Source of the DNA: Runella sp. SP2
GTDB lineage: Bacteria > Bacteroidota > Bacteroidia > Cytophagales > Spirosomataceae
Reading direction: 5' to 3'
Length of the DNA stretch: 64,000 nt
NCBI RefSeq assembly: GCF_003711225.1
Contig: NZ_CP031030.1
Span: 1,550,001 to 1,614,000 of the forward strand
Part shown: piece after piece, positions 26,508 to 36,400 of the stretch
Numbering within the stretch: the stretch's first letter is position 1
Layout of the letters: each line of letters opens with the position of its first letter
Notes under the pieces: model-generated
What the model was told of the DNA's origin: nothing
The model's input: only the letters and a program-made list of their open reading frames with translations
Databases searched by the model: none
Position numbers and translations under genes: made by a program

Positions 26508-29500
26508 CTACACTTTGTCTTTTTTGGGCGAGTAGCCGTAGTATTCTTGGTACATCTTTGAAAAATACGATTGCGAACTGTATCCAACCTCATAAGCTAC
26601 TTGGGTTACGTTTAGGTTTCCTTCTTTGAGCAATTCATTGGCGCGCTCCAAACGCACTTGGTGGATAAATTGAGAAGGAGTTTGTTGGGTCAACGCTTGT
26701 ATTTTTCGATACAGTTGCGAACGACTCAAATTGGCTTTCTGGGCCAACGTCTCTATTTCAAACGATTCTTCGGCTAGGTTTTGTAAAATGATATTCCTGA
26801 TTTTTTGGAGAAACAACTGCTCTTTTTCAATCAAAATGGGTGGTAGCGATGCCGTAAGTTCAGGCGTAAGCGGGGCTGACGTACCTATTTTTAAAAGTAA
26901 CTTTTGGCGAATCGCGATGGTATTTTTGACCCGAATTAGCAGTTCAGAAAGGCTAAAAGGTTTACTCATGTATTCATCGGCACCAAAGGAGAGTCCTTTC
27001 AGTTTGCTGTCAAAAGACGATTTTGCCGACAGGACAATCATCGGAATGTGGCTGGTACGTTCATCGTTTTTGAGGGTTTGAATCACTTCGTAGCCGTCTG
27101 CCAAGGGCATCATTACGTCCGTAATAAGTACGTCGGGTAAAGAAGCTAAAGCGATATCAATGCCCTCTTTTCCGTTGGTTGCGGCTTTTACTTGGTAGGT
27201 AGTTTGCAAACTTTCTACCAAAAAATGACGAAGCTCTTCATTGTCTTCGATGATTAAAATAAGTGGTTTATCAGACGGAGTGCCCGCTTCTGATGTTTCA
27301 TTTATTGGCGAAACGGAAGGGGTAAATTCAAAAGAAACTGGTGCGGCTTTGCCTTGGGTAGCAGTAGCTTCGTTCAAAGGAAGTTCAACAACAAACGAAC
27401 TCCCCAAGGCAAGAATGCTTTCAGCTTTAATGGTACCACCCATCATTTCGACCAATTCTTTCACCAGCGCTAATCCGATACCTGTACCTGCATACTGACG
27501 GGTAAATGAGGCATCGGCTTGATAAAATCGTTCAAAAATATGCGGTAGTTTTTCGGGCGCGACCCCGATTCCCGTATCATTGACTTTTAGTAAAAATACT
27601 TGTTGGGATAAAATCTGCGCGTTGACAGCCACTTTGCCACCCTCAGGCGTAAACTTGATGGCATTAGAAAGTAGATTATAAACAATTTTTTCAAGTTTAT
27701 CGTGGTCATAAAAATAAGCAAGCCCTGGGTCATCGGCGGAGAAAGTGAGGGAGAGTTTTTTCTTCCCCGCCATGCTTTCAAACGCCCCGACGATTTGGGC
27801 GGTTTGTTGGATGGGGTTTCCAATGGTTTCGATGACTTCCAACTTACCCGCATCTTTTTTGGTCAAATCCAGCATTTCGTTAATCAATCGAAGCAATTGA
27901 TGTGAATTTTGTTGAATGGATTTGATGCGGGGTGTGGCGATTGCATCGGTGTTGGTAGCTTCCAATTGTTCGGCAGCGTTGAGAATAAGCGTCAAAGGAG
28001 TTCGGAATTCGTGGGTAAGGTTGGAAAAAAAATGCGTTTTCATCTCGTCAACTCGCTTTAATACTTCGGTTTCTTGCTGTCGTTGGCGCAGTTCTTTTCT
28101 GAGCTTACGGCGTTTTTGCCACTCTTTAAAACCCAAGTATAAAACAAGAAATCCGACAACTAAGTACAATAAAATAGCCCACCATTCTTTCCAAAAAGGT
28201 TTGATTACGATGATTTTGAGATAACCAACCTCTTTCCATTCGTTGGCCGAAACCCGCTGGGTGGTCGTAAACTTAAATGTACCTGCCTCCATTTGATTAT
28301 AGGTAACGCGATTGGCCATGGTAGAAAAGGTCAATCCGTTATCGGAGGCGCCATCCAGCAATTGTTTGTATTCGTACAGCTTAGCGGGCGCTGCGGGAGC
28401 GCTATAAATGGTCAGGTTATCGCCTTCTTGTAGGGTGACGATTGGAATGCCCTTTTCATCACGTACGTACGAATAATTTTCGGTGTTATCTTTGATAACG
28501 CTGCCATTGACGGTCAAGAAAATGGGGTGAAACAATTGCGTACGTTGGGTTTGGTTTAAATCATAGACCCTGACATACTTCGCATTCCCGACCCACAGCC
28601 GATTTTGGGAGTCAATCATCATCGCGAAGGCAAATCGCCCAGAAGGAGTCAAATCCATCCTAAGTAGCCCTTCACGGTCATTATAACGGTAAACCAAATA
28701 CCCATGCGTAAAATAATCATTTCCTTCGCGGTCGGTGGCGAAGTTAACGACGCGGTTATTTTCAGGAACGGAGTGGAGAAGAATGTGCTTCACTTTGCCC
28801 GTAGAAGGAGTCAGGATATTGACCTGATTTGAAAAACCTACCAAAATATCTCCGTTTTGACGGAGGCCAACGCTCATAGGCTGGTTGTTGCTGAGGGATT
28901 CGCCATTGAGTGGATCATGCAAAAAAACGGTAAATTTCCCCGTGCTGGGCATATATTTTTGAACTCCCTGATTGGTGGCCAGCCAAAGGTTATGGTCAGC
29001 ATCTTCTACAATGCCGTTGACGTTGATTTTGTTAGGGGTAACTTGGGCAACGTTATCGAGCGCTGGGTCGAACCTTAACAGCCCAATTTCATTTAAGCCA
29101 ATCCATAAAATGCCTTTTTGGTCGGGATATAGAAAATTACAACCGTGCTTAGAAAGGTACTTTTTAATGACCAAAGTGCTATCTGCTATGCGCACAATTT
29201 TCTGAAGTTTTGGGTCAAAATAAGACAGTGAAAACCCTAAACTGGTTTTGAACCACACTTTCCCGTCGGACGAGGCACGGGCTTTGGTGTAAAATTCTTC
29301 TTTGTCGGCAAGTGGGTCTTTAAAAATTTGAGTTTGTTTGCCATCGTACCGACACATACCTTTTCTTCCCGCAAACCAGTAATGACCAGAACGATCTTTG
29401 GTAATGTCACTTCCTCCAAAAAAATGCCCCTTGACGGAAATCACTTGGAGTGGCTTTGGCATGATTTGGCCCCAACAGGTAAAGGCAGGCAGCAATAACA

Positions 29501-29528
29501 GTACCAATAAATAATAAGAACATCTCAT
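26508..29528 (-). CDS. Hybrid two-component sensor kinase / AraC-type regulator (HTCS)
   Basis: One 1006-residue protein combines sensing and transcription control. After a signal peptide come beta-propeller blades of the reg_prop kind (DRSGHYWFAGRKGMCRYDG, GILWIGLNEIGLLRFDP) over about residues 25-340, a Y_Y_Y-like domain, a membrane helix near 455-475 (WWAILLYLVVGFLVLYLG), a HisKA domain with His506 (SNLTHEFRTPLTLI), an ATPase domain (NLLSNAIKFTPEGG; GTGIGLALVKELVE), a receiver with phospho-acceptor Asp804 (VLITDVMMPLADG) and a C-terminal AraC helix-turn-helix pair. Usual HTCS proteins are 1300-1400 residues with about fourteen blades; this one seems to have only one propeller. It faces the susCD operon and probably controls it or the cluster at 29755. 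Confidence 0.93.
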   Translation of the reverse strand: MRCSYYLLVLLLLPAFTCWGQIMPKPLQVISVKGHFFGGSDITKDRSGHYWFAGRKGMCRYDGKQTQIFKDPLADKEEFYTKARASSDGKVWFKTSLGFSLSYFDPKLQKIVRIADSTLVIKKYLSKHGCNFLYPDQKGILWIGLNEIGLLRFDPALDNVAQVTPNKINVNGIVEDADHNLWLATNQGVQKYMPSTGKFTVFLHDPLNGESLSNNQPMSVGLRQNGDILVGFSNQVNILTPSTGKVKHILLHSVPENNRVVNFATDREGNDYFTHGYLVYRYNDREGLLRMDLTPSGRFAFAMMIDSQNRLWVGNAKYVRVYDLNQTQRTQLFHPIFLTVNGSVIKDNTENYSYVRDEKGIPIVTLQEGDNLTIYSAPAAPAKLYEYKQLLDGASDNGLTFSTMANRVTYNQMEAGTFKFTTTQRVSANEWKEVGYLKIIVIKPFWKEWWAILLYLVVGFLVLYLGFKEWQKRRKLRKELRQRQQETEVLKRVDEMKTHFFSNLTHEFRTPLTLILNAAEQLEATNTDAIATPRIKSIQQNSHQLLRLINEMLDLTKKDAGKLEVIETIGNPIQQTAQIVGAFESMAGKKKLSLTFSADDPGLAYFYDHDKLEKIVYNLLSNAIKFTPEGGKVAVNAQILSQQVFLLKVNDTGIGVAPEKLPHIFERFYQADASFTRQYAGTGIGLALVKELVEMMGGTIKAESILALGSSFVVELPLNEATATQGKAAPVSFEFTPSVSPINETSEAGTPSDKPLILIIEDNEELRHFLVESLQTTYQVKAATNGKEGIDIALASLPDVLITDVMMPLADGYEVIQTLKNDERTSHIPMIVLSAKSSFDSKLKGLSFGADEYMSKPFSLSELLIRVKNTIAIRQKLLLKIGTSAPLTPELTASLPPILIEKEQLFLQKIRNIILQNLAEESFEIETLAQKANLSRSQLYRKIQALTQQTPSQFIHQVRLERANELLKEGNLNVTQVAYEVGYSSQSYFSKMYQEYYGYSPKKDKV

Positions 29529-29664
29529 GGGTGAGTAGGGTATATAAATGCAACATATTTACACAAAACGACACAATAGTGATTGTTTTTTGAGGTGTGG
29601 AAACAGTTGAATAAGCGACATAATTGCCTAATGCAATATAGGTATATAAAATGACACTTTGGTG

Positions 29665-29697
29665 ATTGTGTGGAGGGTTTGGGTACGATTAGCTTTG
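29665..29697 (+). promoter_or_regulatory. Bacteroidota-type promoter for the surface-protein cluster
   Basis: ATTG at 29665-29668 and TAGCTTTG at 29690-29697 are spaced by 21 bases, matching the -33/-7 layout. The transcript would begin near 29705, about 50 bases before the first gene of the cluster. Confidence 0.5.
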
Positions 29698-29754
29698 TAG
29701 AAATCCAACTAACCTCGGTCGTTGGGCTGCCCTTTACCCTTTTTTTGAAAAGTT

Positions 29755-31473
29755 ATGAATAAACTATGTACTGCCTGTATTGTTTCCTTTTGGCTGGTTA
29801 TTGGGTTCGACAGTCTTGGCCAAGCCATTGACTTGAGTGCTTTGAAAGGTGGGGATACTAAAGTGAAAGTAAGCGGTGGCTTAAACAGTAACGTGGTTTA
29901 TAATGCTAGCCAAGCGACCAATATTCCGCCCATTAGCTTGTTTTTGAGCGGAAATCTCAATGTAAGCTACCGAAACTTTAATCTTCCGTTGAGTGTCAAT
30001 TACTCCAATCGGAAGTTTACGTACAGTCAGCCTTTCTCTTTCAACTTCGTCACGTTTCGGCCTTCGTATCAATGGATTTCGGCAGAAATAGGGACTTGCT
30101 TTATGTCTTTTTCTCCCTATTCGCTCAGTGGGCATCAGTTTCAGGGGGTGGGCTTGACCCTCACGCCCAATCGGTGGAGCGTCAGTGCCATGTATGGGCG
30201 TCTTTTTAAAGCGACTGATGGCAATCCCGAGCTTCAACAACTTCCTACCTATCGGCGCATGGGGATGGGTGTCAAAACGGTATATAAATCTGACCATTTT
30301 ACCCTTGGCTTGAGCCTTTTTAATGCGGCAGACAAGCCTAATTCGTTGGCGCATCTTTCTGAGCCACTTCGCCCCCAACCGAAAGAGAACATGGTGGTGG
30401 GCTTAGAATTCAGTACCATGCTTTTTCGGAAATTAGAGGTGAGTGCCGCCTATCATTCCAGCTCGCTTAATGCCGATACCAATCAGCCTGATAGCAATGG
30501 CATCGCCCGTCAAAAATCAATTTCGGGTTGGCTGCTAAACAAATCATCTTTGGGGCAGTCGTATAATAGTTACCGTTTCGGGATAAATTACAATTTGAGT
30601 AAATCCAACGGCATTATCGGCATCGAATACCAAAAAGTTGATCCTGACTACATTACCTTGGGTGGTTATTATTTTGTCAATGATTTTGAGAACCTTACCC
30701 TTAAATACAACCAAAGCCTGTGGTCGGGAAAAGTGAACTTGTCGGGTAGTTTGGGGCTTCAGCAAGACGACATTGCCCGCCAAAAATCGTCGGGGCAACG
30801 ACGTGTGGTCGGGATGGCGAACCTCATGTTTTCACCTTCCCAACGCTTAAACGCAGGACTCACATTTTCTAATTTTACTTCCTATTCTTTTGTGAGAACA
30901 GCCTTTGACGAAATCAGAAGATTGAACCCTTTTGAACAATTAGATACCCTTAATTACCGCCAAATCAATCAGAATATTTCAGCATTCGTCAATTATACGT
31001 TGTCTCAAACTGAAACAAGAGTGCAAACCATCAACGTCAATGTTTCTCAAATGCAGTCCGTTGCTAAGCAGGGCGATGTCGTGCGCGTGGGGCAACAATC
31101 GGGTTTTATCAATTCTGACATTACCTACAACTATCAATTACCCCAAAAAGCCCAAAGCATTGGGGTAGGGGTCAACACAAGTTTTAATTCCATTGGTACC
31201 CAGAACTCCTTTTCGGTGGGACCGTTGTTTCATGTCCAAAAAGGGTTTTTACAAAGTAAACTGACGACCAACACCGCCTTGTCGTACATCTACTCAAAAG
31301 ATGCGACATTAGAAACGAGCGCGGGGGCTTTTAATCTTCGCGAAAGCGCCCAGTATAATTGGGACAAAAAAAATAGCCTCTCGGCCAATCTGGGCTTCAC
31401 GCAAGTGTCAGGTTCTACATTGGCGGGGCGCACGTATGTGTCGGCAACAGTGGGCTACATCAATCGTTTTTAA
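29755..31473 (+). CDS. Predicted outer-membrane beta-barrel protein, first gene of the surface cluster
   Basis: I do not recognise a named family. The 572-residue protein has a signal peptide (LCTACIVSFWLVIGF, cleavage near SLGQA) and a body of alternating amphipathic strands such as VSGGLNSNVVYNA, LNVSYRNFNLPLSVNYSN and YVSATVGYINRF; the last residue is aromatic, as usual for barrels inserted by the BAM machinery. One stretch (ISGWLLNKSSLGQSYNSYRFG) separates two barrel-like halves. It begins a tight run of six genes that encode exported proteins, including a SprB-like adhesin. By analogy with SprF, which helps F. johnsoniae release SprB, it could be a secretion or anchoring partner; that is inference from context only, since I see no SprF/PorP similarity. 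Confidence 0.65.
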   Translation: MNKLCTACIVSFWLVIGFDSLGQAIDLSALKGGDTKVKVSGGLNSNVVYNASQATNIPPISLFLSGNLNVSYRNFNLPLSVNYSNRKFTYSQPFSFNFVTFRPSYQWISAEIGTCFMSFSPYSLSGHQFQGVGLTLTPNRWSVSAMYGRLFKATDGNPELQQLPTYRRMGMGVKTVYKSDHFTLGLSLFNAADKPNSLAHLSEPLRPQPKENMVVGLEFSTMLFRKLEVSAAYHSSSLNADTNQPDSNGIARQKSISGWLLNKSSLGQSYNSYRFGINYNLSKSNGIIGIEYQKVDPDYITLGGYYFVNDFENLTLKYNQSLWSGKVNLSGSLGLQQDDIARQKSSGQRRVVGMANLMFSPSQRLNAGLTFSNFTSYSFVRTAFDEIRRLNPFEQLDTLNYRQINQNISAFVNYTLSQTETRVQTINVNVSQMQSVAKQGDVVRVGQQSGFINSDITYNYQLPQKAQSIGVGVNTSFNSIGTQNSFSVGPLFHVQKGFLQSKLTTNTALSYIYSKDATLETSAGAFNLRESAQYNWDKKNSLSANLGFTQVSGSTLAGRTYVSATVGYINRF

Positions 31474-31484
31474 TCAATCAGGAA

Positions 31485-33437
31485 ATGAAAACTATTCGAT
31501 ATATCGTACTCATGGCACTGGTCTTTCTGCCGCTGGCGAAAACGATGGCGCAGCATTTTCCAGTACAGGCAACTTTTTATTCCAAACCACCTTACCCCAT
31601 TTTCTTGTCGGATTATGCCAATCCTGTGGGTCAAAACTTGACGCTCAAAGTGTTGCTTCGGGACTTGAACTTAGGCCCTACGCAGATTTATTTTCGTTTT
31701 CGTATTTCAAGCAATCGGATGACGGTCGGAAATCCTTCTTTTCGGGTAAATATGCCCATTTTTACCCTGACTCCTGGCATTGTTCAAACCTTCACCCAAG
31801 CCGACTTTGGGAAATATTTTGAGTGGATGAATCTGGGTATGAACCCGTTTTCGTATGCCCTACCACTACCCGAAGGTATTTATACGTTTTCGGTTGAAAT
31901 CATGGATGCGTTGACCAATAAACCCCTTTCCAAATCGGAACAACTCCCGCCCGTTTGGCTCATTGTGAACGACCCGCCGCTGTTGGTACAGCCGCAGAAC
32001 GAAAGCATTCAAAAGATACAAAATCCACAAAACTTGGTTTTTCAGTGGACGCCGCGCCATCGGCAGGCCAATACAGTTGAATATGAGTTTGTGCTGACGG
32101 AATTGTTGGTGCCCGATAATTTCAACGGAAATTTACAAAACCTGTTTCTATCCCAGCCCCCTTACTACCGAACCACGACGCTCAATTCTTCTTTTTTGTA
32201 CGGCCCGACCCTTCCTCCGCTCATCGCAGGGCGTACCTATGGCTTTAGAGTGCGGGCGGTGGCCAAAAAAGGATTTGAAGAGATTGGTATTTTTCGGAAC
32301 GACGGCTACAGCGAAGTGGGTATTTTTCATTATGGTGAAAAGAATCGTGCGCCCGTCATTCTTTCGGCCCGATGGGGAAACGACGCCAAGCCGCTGATTA
32401 CTTGGAAAGGCATCGAGCGGCACGCCCAATTTGAGGTATTTTACAAAAGAACGACCGATGCACAGGAGGCGTCTTTTCCATATTTTAGTTTATCTAACCC
32501 CTATCTCCAAAAAGTAGGAGAAAATACCTATGCGGGAAAAATCAACGCCGTAAGCGATGTTAAATCAAGTTATACCTTTCGGGTGAGTGGAATTACTGGC
32601 GTCACTGGTGAGGCATCACTTTTTTCGGGCTTGGTTACACTACCGCCGATTGATTGGTCGAAAATCACCATCAACGGAATCACGCGTGACAACGAAGATT
32701 ACCTTGGGCTGTTGGCGGGGAAAAGTCGTAAAGATAACCCTAACCCTTTGGCGGCTACTTGCCAAAACCCGCGCGTCAACCCAACCGATACCAAAACCAA
32801 CGCGGTAGTGCTGGGGGATACCCTTCATGCAGGTGGAACGGATGTGGTTGTGGTATCAGACGAATACGTCAAGGCCCTCATTAAAACACCGAGCGGAGGT
32901 ACGACTGACGTCAAGCTTTATTATTCTGCCGATTTTAAAATCAATCAATACAACGAGCTGATTTCAGGGTATTTGACGGGGGAAGTAACCAACCATCGCA
33001 TCAAACTCCTGAGTTCGGGAAATGCAGTTGGGGAAGAAGACATCACCAATCAGCAATTGATTTCACTTGGGGTAAGAACCGATTCGCTCAAAGTGCTGGC
33101 CAATCAGTTTCATGACCAAAGTAAGCAACAATTGAGCTATACCACTGCCTACAGGTACATTTCGGTCATTTCTACGTCTTTACCTATCCTCCTAAATTTG
33201 CTGAAGGCCAAGCATGTATTACTTCAAGAAAGTATCCAAGTGCTCAACGGTGAGTTGGCTAAAAATCTATCCAACCAGCAGCGAACCCAGCTGCAAACAA
33301 TGAGAACCAAATTAACCGCTCAGTCGAATGAAACCCAACGAAACATGGATCGTTTGGGTACATACATCCAAAATTTTGGAGGACGTAAGTTTCCCAATGA
33401 AGTTCAGGGATTGCTTTTACCTCAACTCTTTTTATAA
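31485..33437 (+). CDS. Exported multi-domain protein with Ig/FN3-like segments, second gene of the cluster
   Basis: The 650-residue protein has a signal peptide (YIVLMALVFLPLAKTMA). The N-terminal 160 residues look like an Ig-like domain (VLLRDLNLGPTQIYFRFRI; LPEGIYTFSVEIMDA). Next is a segment with NLVFQWTPRHRQANTVEYEF and LIAGRTYGFRVRAVAKKGF, which has the strand pattern of fibronectin type III and resembles cell-surface proteins of other Bacteroidota sometimes annotated as TANFOR-domain proteins (from memory, not checked). The C-terminal 130 residues are helical and probably coiled coil (LLKAKHVLLQESIQVLNGEL). It starts 12 bases after the barrel gene. The likely role is an exported or surface structural component. 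Confidence 0.65.
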   Translation: MKTIRYIVLMALVFLPLAKTMAQHFPVQATFYSKPPYPIFLSDYANPVGQNLTLKVLLRDLNLGPTQIYFRFRISSNRMTVGNPSFRVNMPIFTLTPGIVQTFTQADFGKYFEWMNLGMNPFSYALPLPEGIYTFSVEIMDALTNKPLSKSEQLPPVWLIVNDPPLLVQPQNESIQKIQNPQNLVFQWTPRHRQANTVEYEFVLTELLVPDNFNGNLQNLFLSQPPYYRTTTLNSSFLYGPTLPPLIAGRTYGFRVRAVAKKGFEEIGIFRNDGYSEVGIFHYGEKNRAPVILSARWGNDAKPLITWKGIERHAQFEVFYKRTTDAQEASFPYFSLSNPYLQKVGENTYAGKINAVSDVKSSYTFRVSGITGVTGEASLFSGLVTLPPIDWSKITINGITRDNEDYLGLLAGKSRKDNPNPLAATCQNPRVNPTDTKTNAVVLGDTLHAGGTDVVVVSDEYVKALIKTPSGGTTDVKLYYSADFKINQYNELISGYLTGEVTNHRIKLLSSGNAVGEEDITNQQLISLGVRTDSLKVLANQFHDQSKQQLSYTTAYRYISVISTSLPILLNLLKAKHVLLQESIQVLNGELAKNLSNQQRTQLQTMRTKLTAQSNETQRNMDRLGTYIQNFGGRKFPNEVQGLLLPQLFL

Positions 33438-33467
33438 CTGCCCAACGCCCGATAATCTCTTGAAGTT

Positions 33468-36400
33468 ATGTTTGCTCGAAATAAAATACAGATACTCTTC
33501 TTTAGTTGGCTGACACTGGCTTCGTTGGCAACCTACGCAGGCAACGACCCCACTACGACCAGTGGCAGTGAAAGTCAGCGCAAAACCATGCTGGCGTTGG
33601 AAGCAGCCCTCAATAAAAGCCTCAGCGCGCCTAATGCCGTGGAAATTGCTAACGCCCTTTCGCCTACTCAAATTCCAACGGCCGATTTAACCCAAGAAGC
33701 AAAAGAAGCCAAAGCATTGTTTGAAGCGCTGGAGCGGCAGAATAAAGTGTTAGCTCAGCTAAAAAACAATCCGTTGCAGTCGTTGCCAGTAGCCATTCCG
33801 TTGGATGGGACGGGCCAGGGATATTTAGCCCTGAAAAAAGCAGTTTTTTACCCTACTCACGTCGAATTGGAAGTGTATGCCCGCCTGTATTTGGGGGAGG
33901 AAGAGCTTTATTTCGGCAATAAAAAAGTGAATTACGTGCCTGGCTCGGGTTTTGCGGGCAATGCCTCTTTGGCCTTGCTGGGCACGCAAGAATTTTCAAA
34001 TGCGCAATACAAACTAAGCCTGACAGGAGGCAACGCCGCCAATTTGCCCAACGCCAACGCATCCCAACTGAAAATCAATTGTGGAGCTTTTGAAGCGTTG
34101 GTGTTGAAGGGGAAATTTGAATTAAACAAAGAGAGTTTTCTCAAACTGGACACCAAAGGCTATCCGATGGCGGAGGGGACGGTGGTTTCTTCTGCAATAG
34201 ACGTACAAGTTACAAACCTAAGTGCGCTCACGGTCAAACTCAAAGACCCCTTGGCCTTTACTTTGAAAAAGTCAGTGACGACGATGGGGTTTCTTTTAAG
34301 CGAAGCATTCTTTGATTTTTCAGAAAAAAACACCCCTACCGCCATTTCAGCACAGGTGGGAGGGTTTTTTGGTAGTTCAACGGCCCTTATTAACCAATGG
34401 ACGGGATTATATACAGTCAATTCAAGGGTGTATCTGCCTCAGTTTTTTATTCCTGCTACGCCTTCCAATCCTACCCCAGAGCGCCCCAGCTTTTCATCGT
34501 CTGTTTTTTTGATGGATGCCTCTGGAATTTATATGAAAGTGGTAGGGAGCAACGTCGCGAACTTTAAACAACTCGGTGGCTCGCCCATGAGTATTGATCA
34601 AATAAGTTTTGAAATCAAAAAAAGCAACTACACTTCGTTTGCACTTAGCGGAAAAATTGGGGTTCCCATTGCTAAAAATCCCTTCAAAAAGAACAGCCCA
34701 ACGTACGATTTGGCGACGGCCAGCCCAGAGGAATACATCACTTACACAGGAAGTATTGATGACAAGTCACAAAACTTTGCGTTGAAGGTTAAAAAACAAG
34801 ACAATCTCTATTTTGTTGGGGCTAAATCGGCCCTAAGGGAGGATTCAAAAGTGGAATTTGTAGAAGATTCACCCACGTATGTCAACAACAGAAGGGCTAC
34901 CACGGGCGGAGCTACGGATACAGAAGGGACAGGTAGCGATGAGTTGGAGGAAATAAAAGACACATCAGGACTCAGGACGGGAAGCCACCGCTTACAAGCA
35001 CGTCTGGTGACACCCAAGTTGAACTTTCGCTACGTTATCGGATTAGATGTGCAGGGAAAGCAGGTTTCGCACGATACAGCATCCCTCAAAAATGTACTTT
35101 CGCTGGGTGTGATTTTGGTCGAAGATTTGGTGGTGGGGTATTCTTTTTTGGCGAAAAGACCCATTTTTAAGTTTACCCGCATGGGCTACGAGCGTTTGGG
35201 AAATGCCCCTGTATTCGGCAAAATTGGTTTGAAAAGATTAATGGCTTACTACAGCGATGCCGATAAACAGTGTACCGTTAATTTTACTTTCTACGCCAAC
35301 CACAATCCTGTTTCCAAACAAGTTGTTTATGATGCGATTCCCGATACTACTTCAGGTTTAAATATCACGGCAGGCGTAGATATTGTTTTCGATTGGGAGG
35401 TCAGTGACAGACAGACAAGTGAAGTTGATTTTAAAGCAAACTTTAAAAGTATCAGCCTGAGTATTCTCCAATTAAAAACGGGTGACGACATGGGCTTTAC
35501 CCTCGATGGCACTTTAGCTTATGACCACAACGATGAAGAATTTGGCACAGTTTGCCGAGGGAATATCACCGCAGAGTTTAAAATTAAGGGACTGAAAAAA
35601 TTGGCGACGGGAAAACAAGTAGCCCCAGCCATGCCAGCAGAAGACCGAGAGTCGCCGCGCATGACAGTTAACTGGGTTGGTGGGCGAATTGAAAAACCTG
35701 CTGACGGAGGGAAAGCCTTTTCATTTACGTATTTTGATTTTCTTCTTTCGTTTGGAGAAGGTGGAGCTGTGATTGGCCCCAACTCAGTCGTCAATGGTTT
35801 TGGGGCAGGTTTTGCCGCTAACATGACCCAAACCAATGAAGTTGGCTCACGCTATTCGTTGACGGGGAAAAAGTATATTCCTCGCCGTGCAACAGGTGGA
35901 GGGCTTATTGCGGTCACTTTTGCATCGTTGGAAAAAACCCAGCGTGGATTTATTGGGGTGTACGTGGAAGGAGCCAAAGCCTCAGACAGGGAAAGTGCGG
36001 GAGGCTTTCGTAAACTCAGCATTTTTGGTACGTGGGAGTTTGCGCGCGATAAAGTGACTTTAGAGCCAATTGATGCCAAAGGAGCACTTACTGCGGCTAA
36101 GATCCCTAATTCAACAACAAGTTCACCCACCACTGCTCCAAATCCTACTGTCCAAAAAAACCTAACTTCTGCCCAAATTAACAATGCAGTCAAAATGTTG
36201 GACGTGCCGTTGGATGATAAATTTGCCATCTTCAAATTTGACCTCACCTTCGACTGCACTACCGACGATTTTATCATGGAGGGAAATGTGTACGGCTTTA
36301 TGCACGCCCCCCTCAAAACAGATACCACAGGTAAAAGCACCGATGGAAATCGCTCCTACGTAAGAGGTGCTGCCGATAGCCAAGGTGCAGGTTTTTTGGG

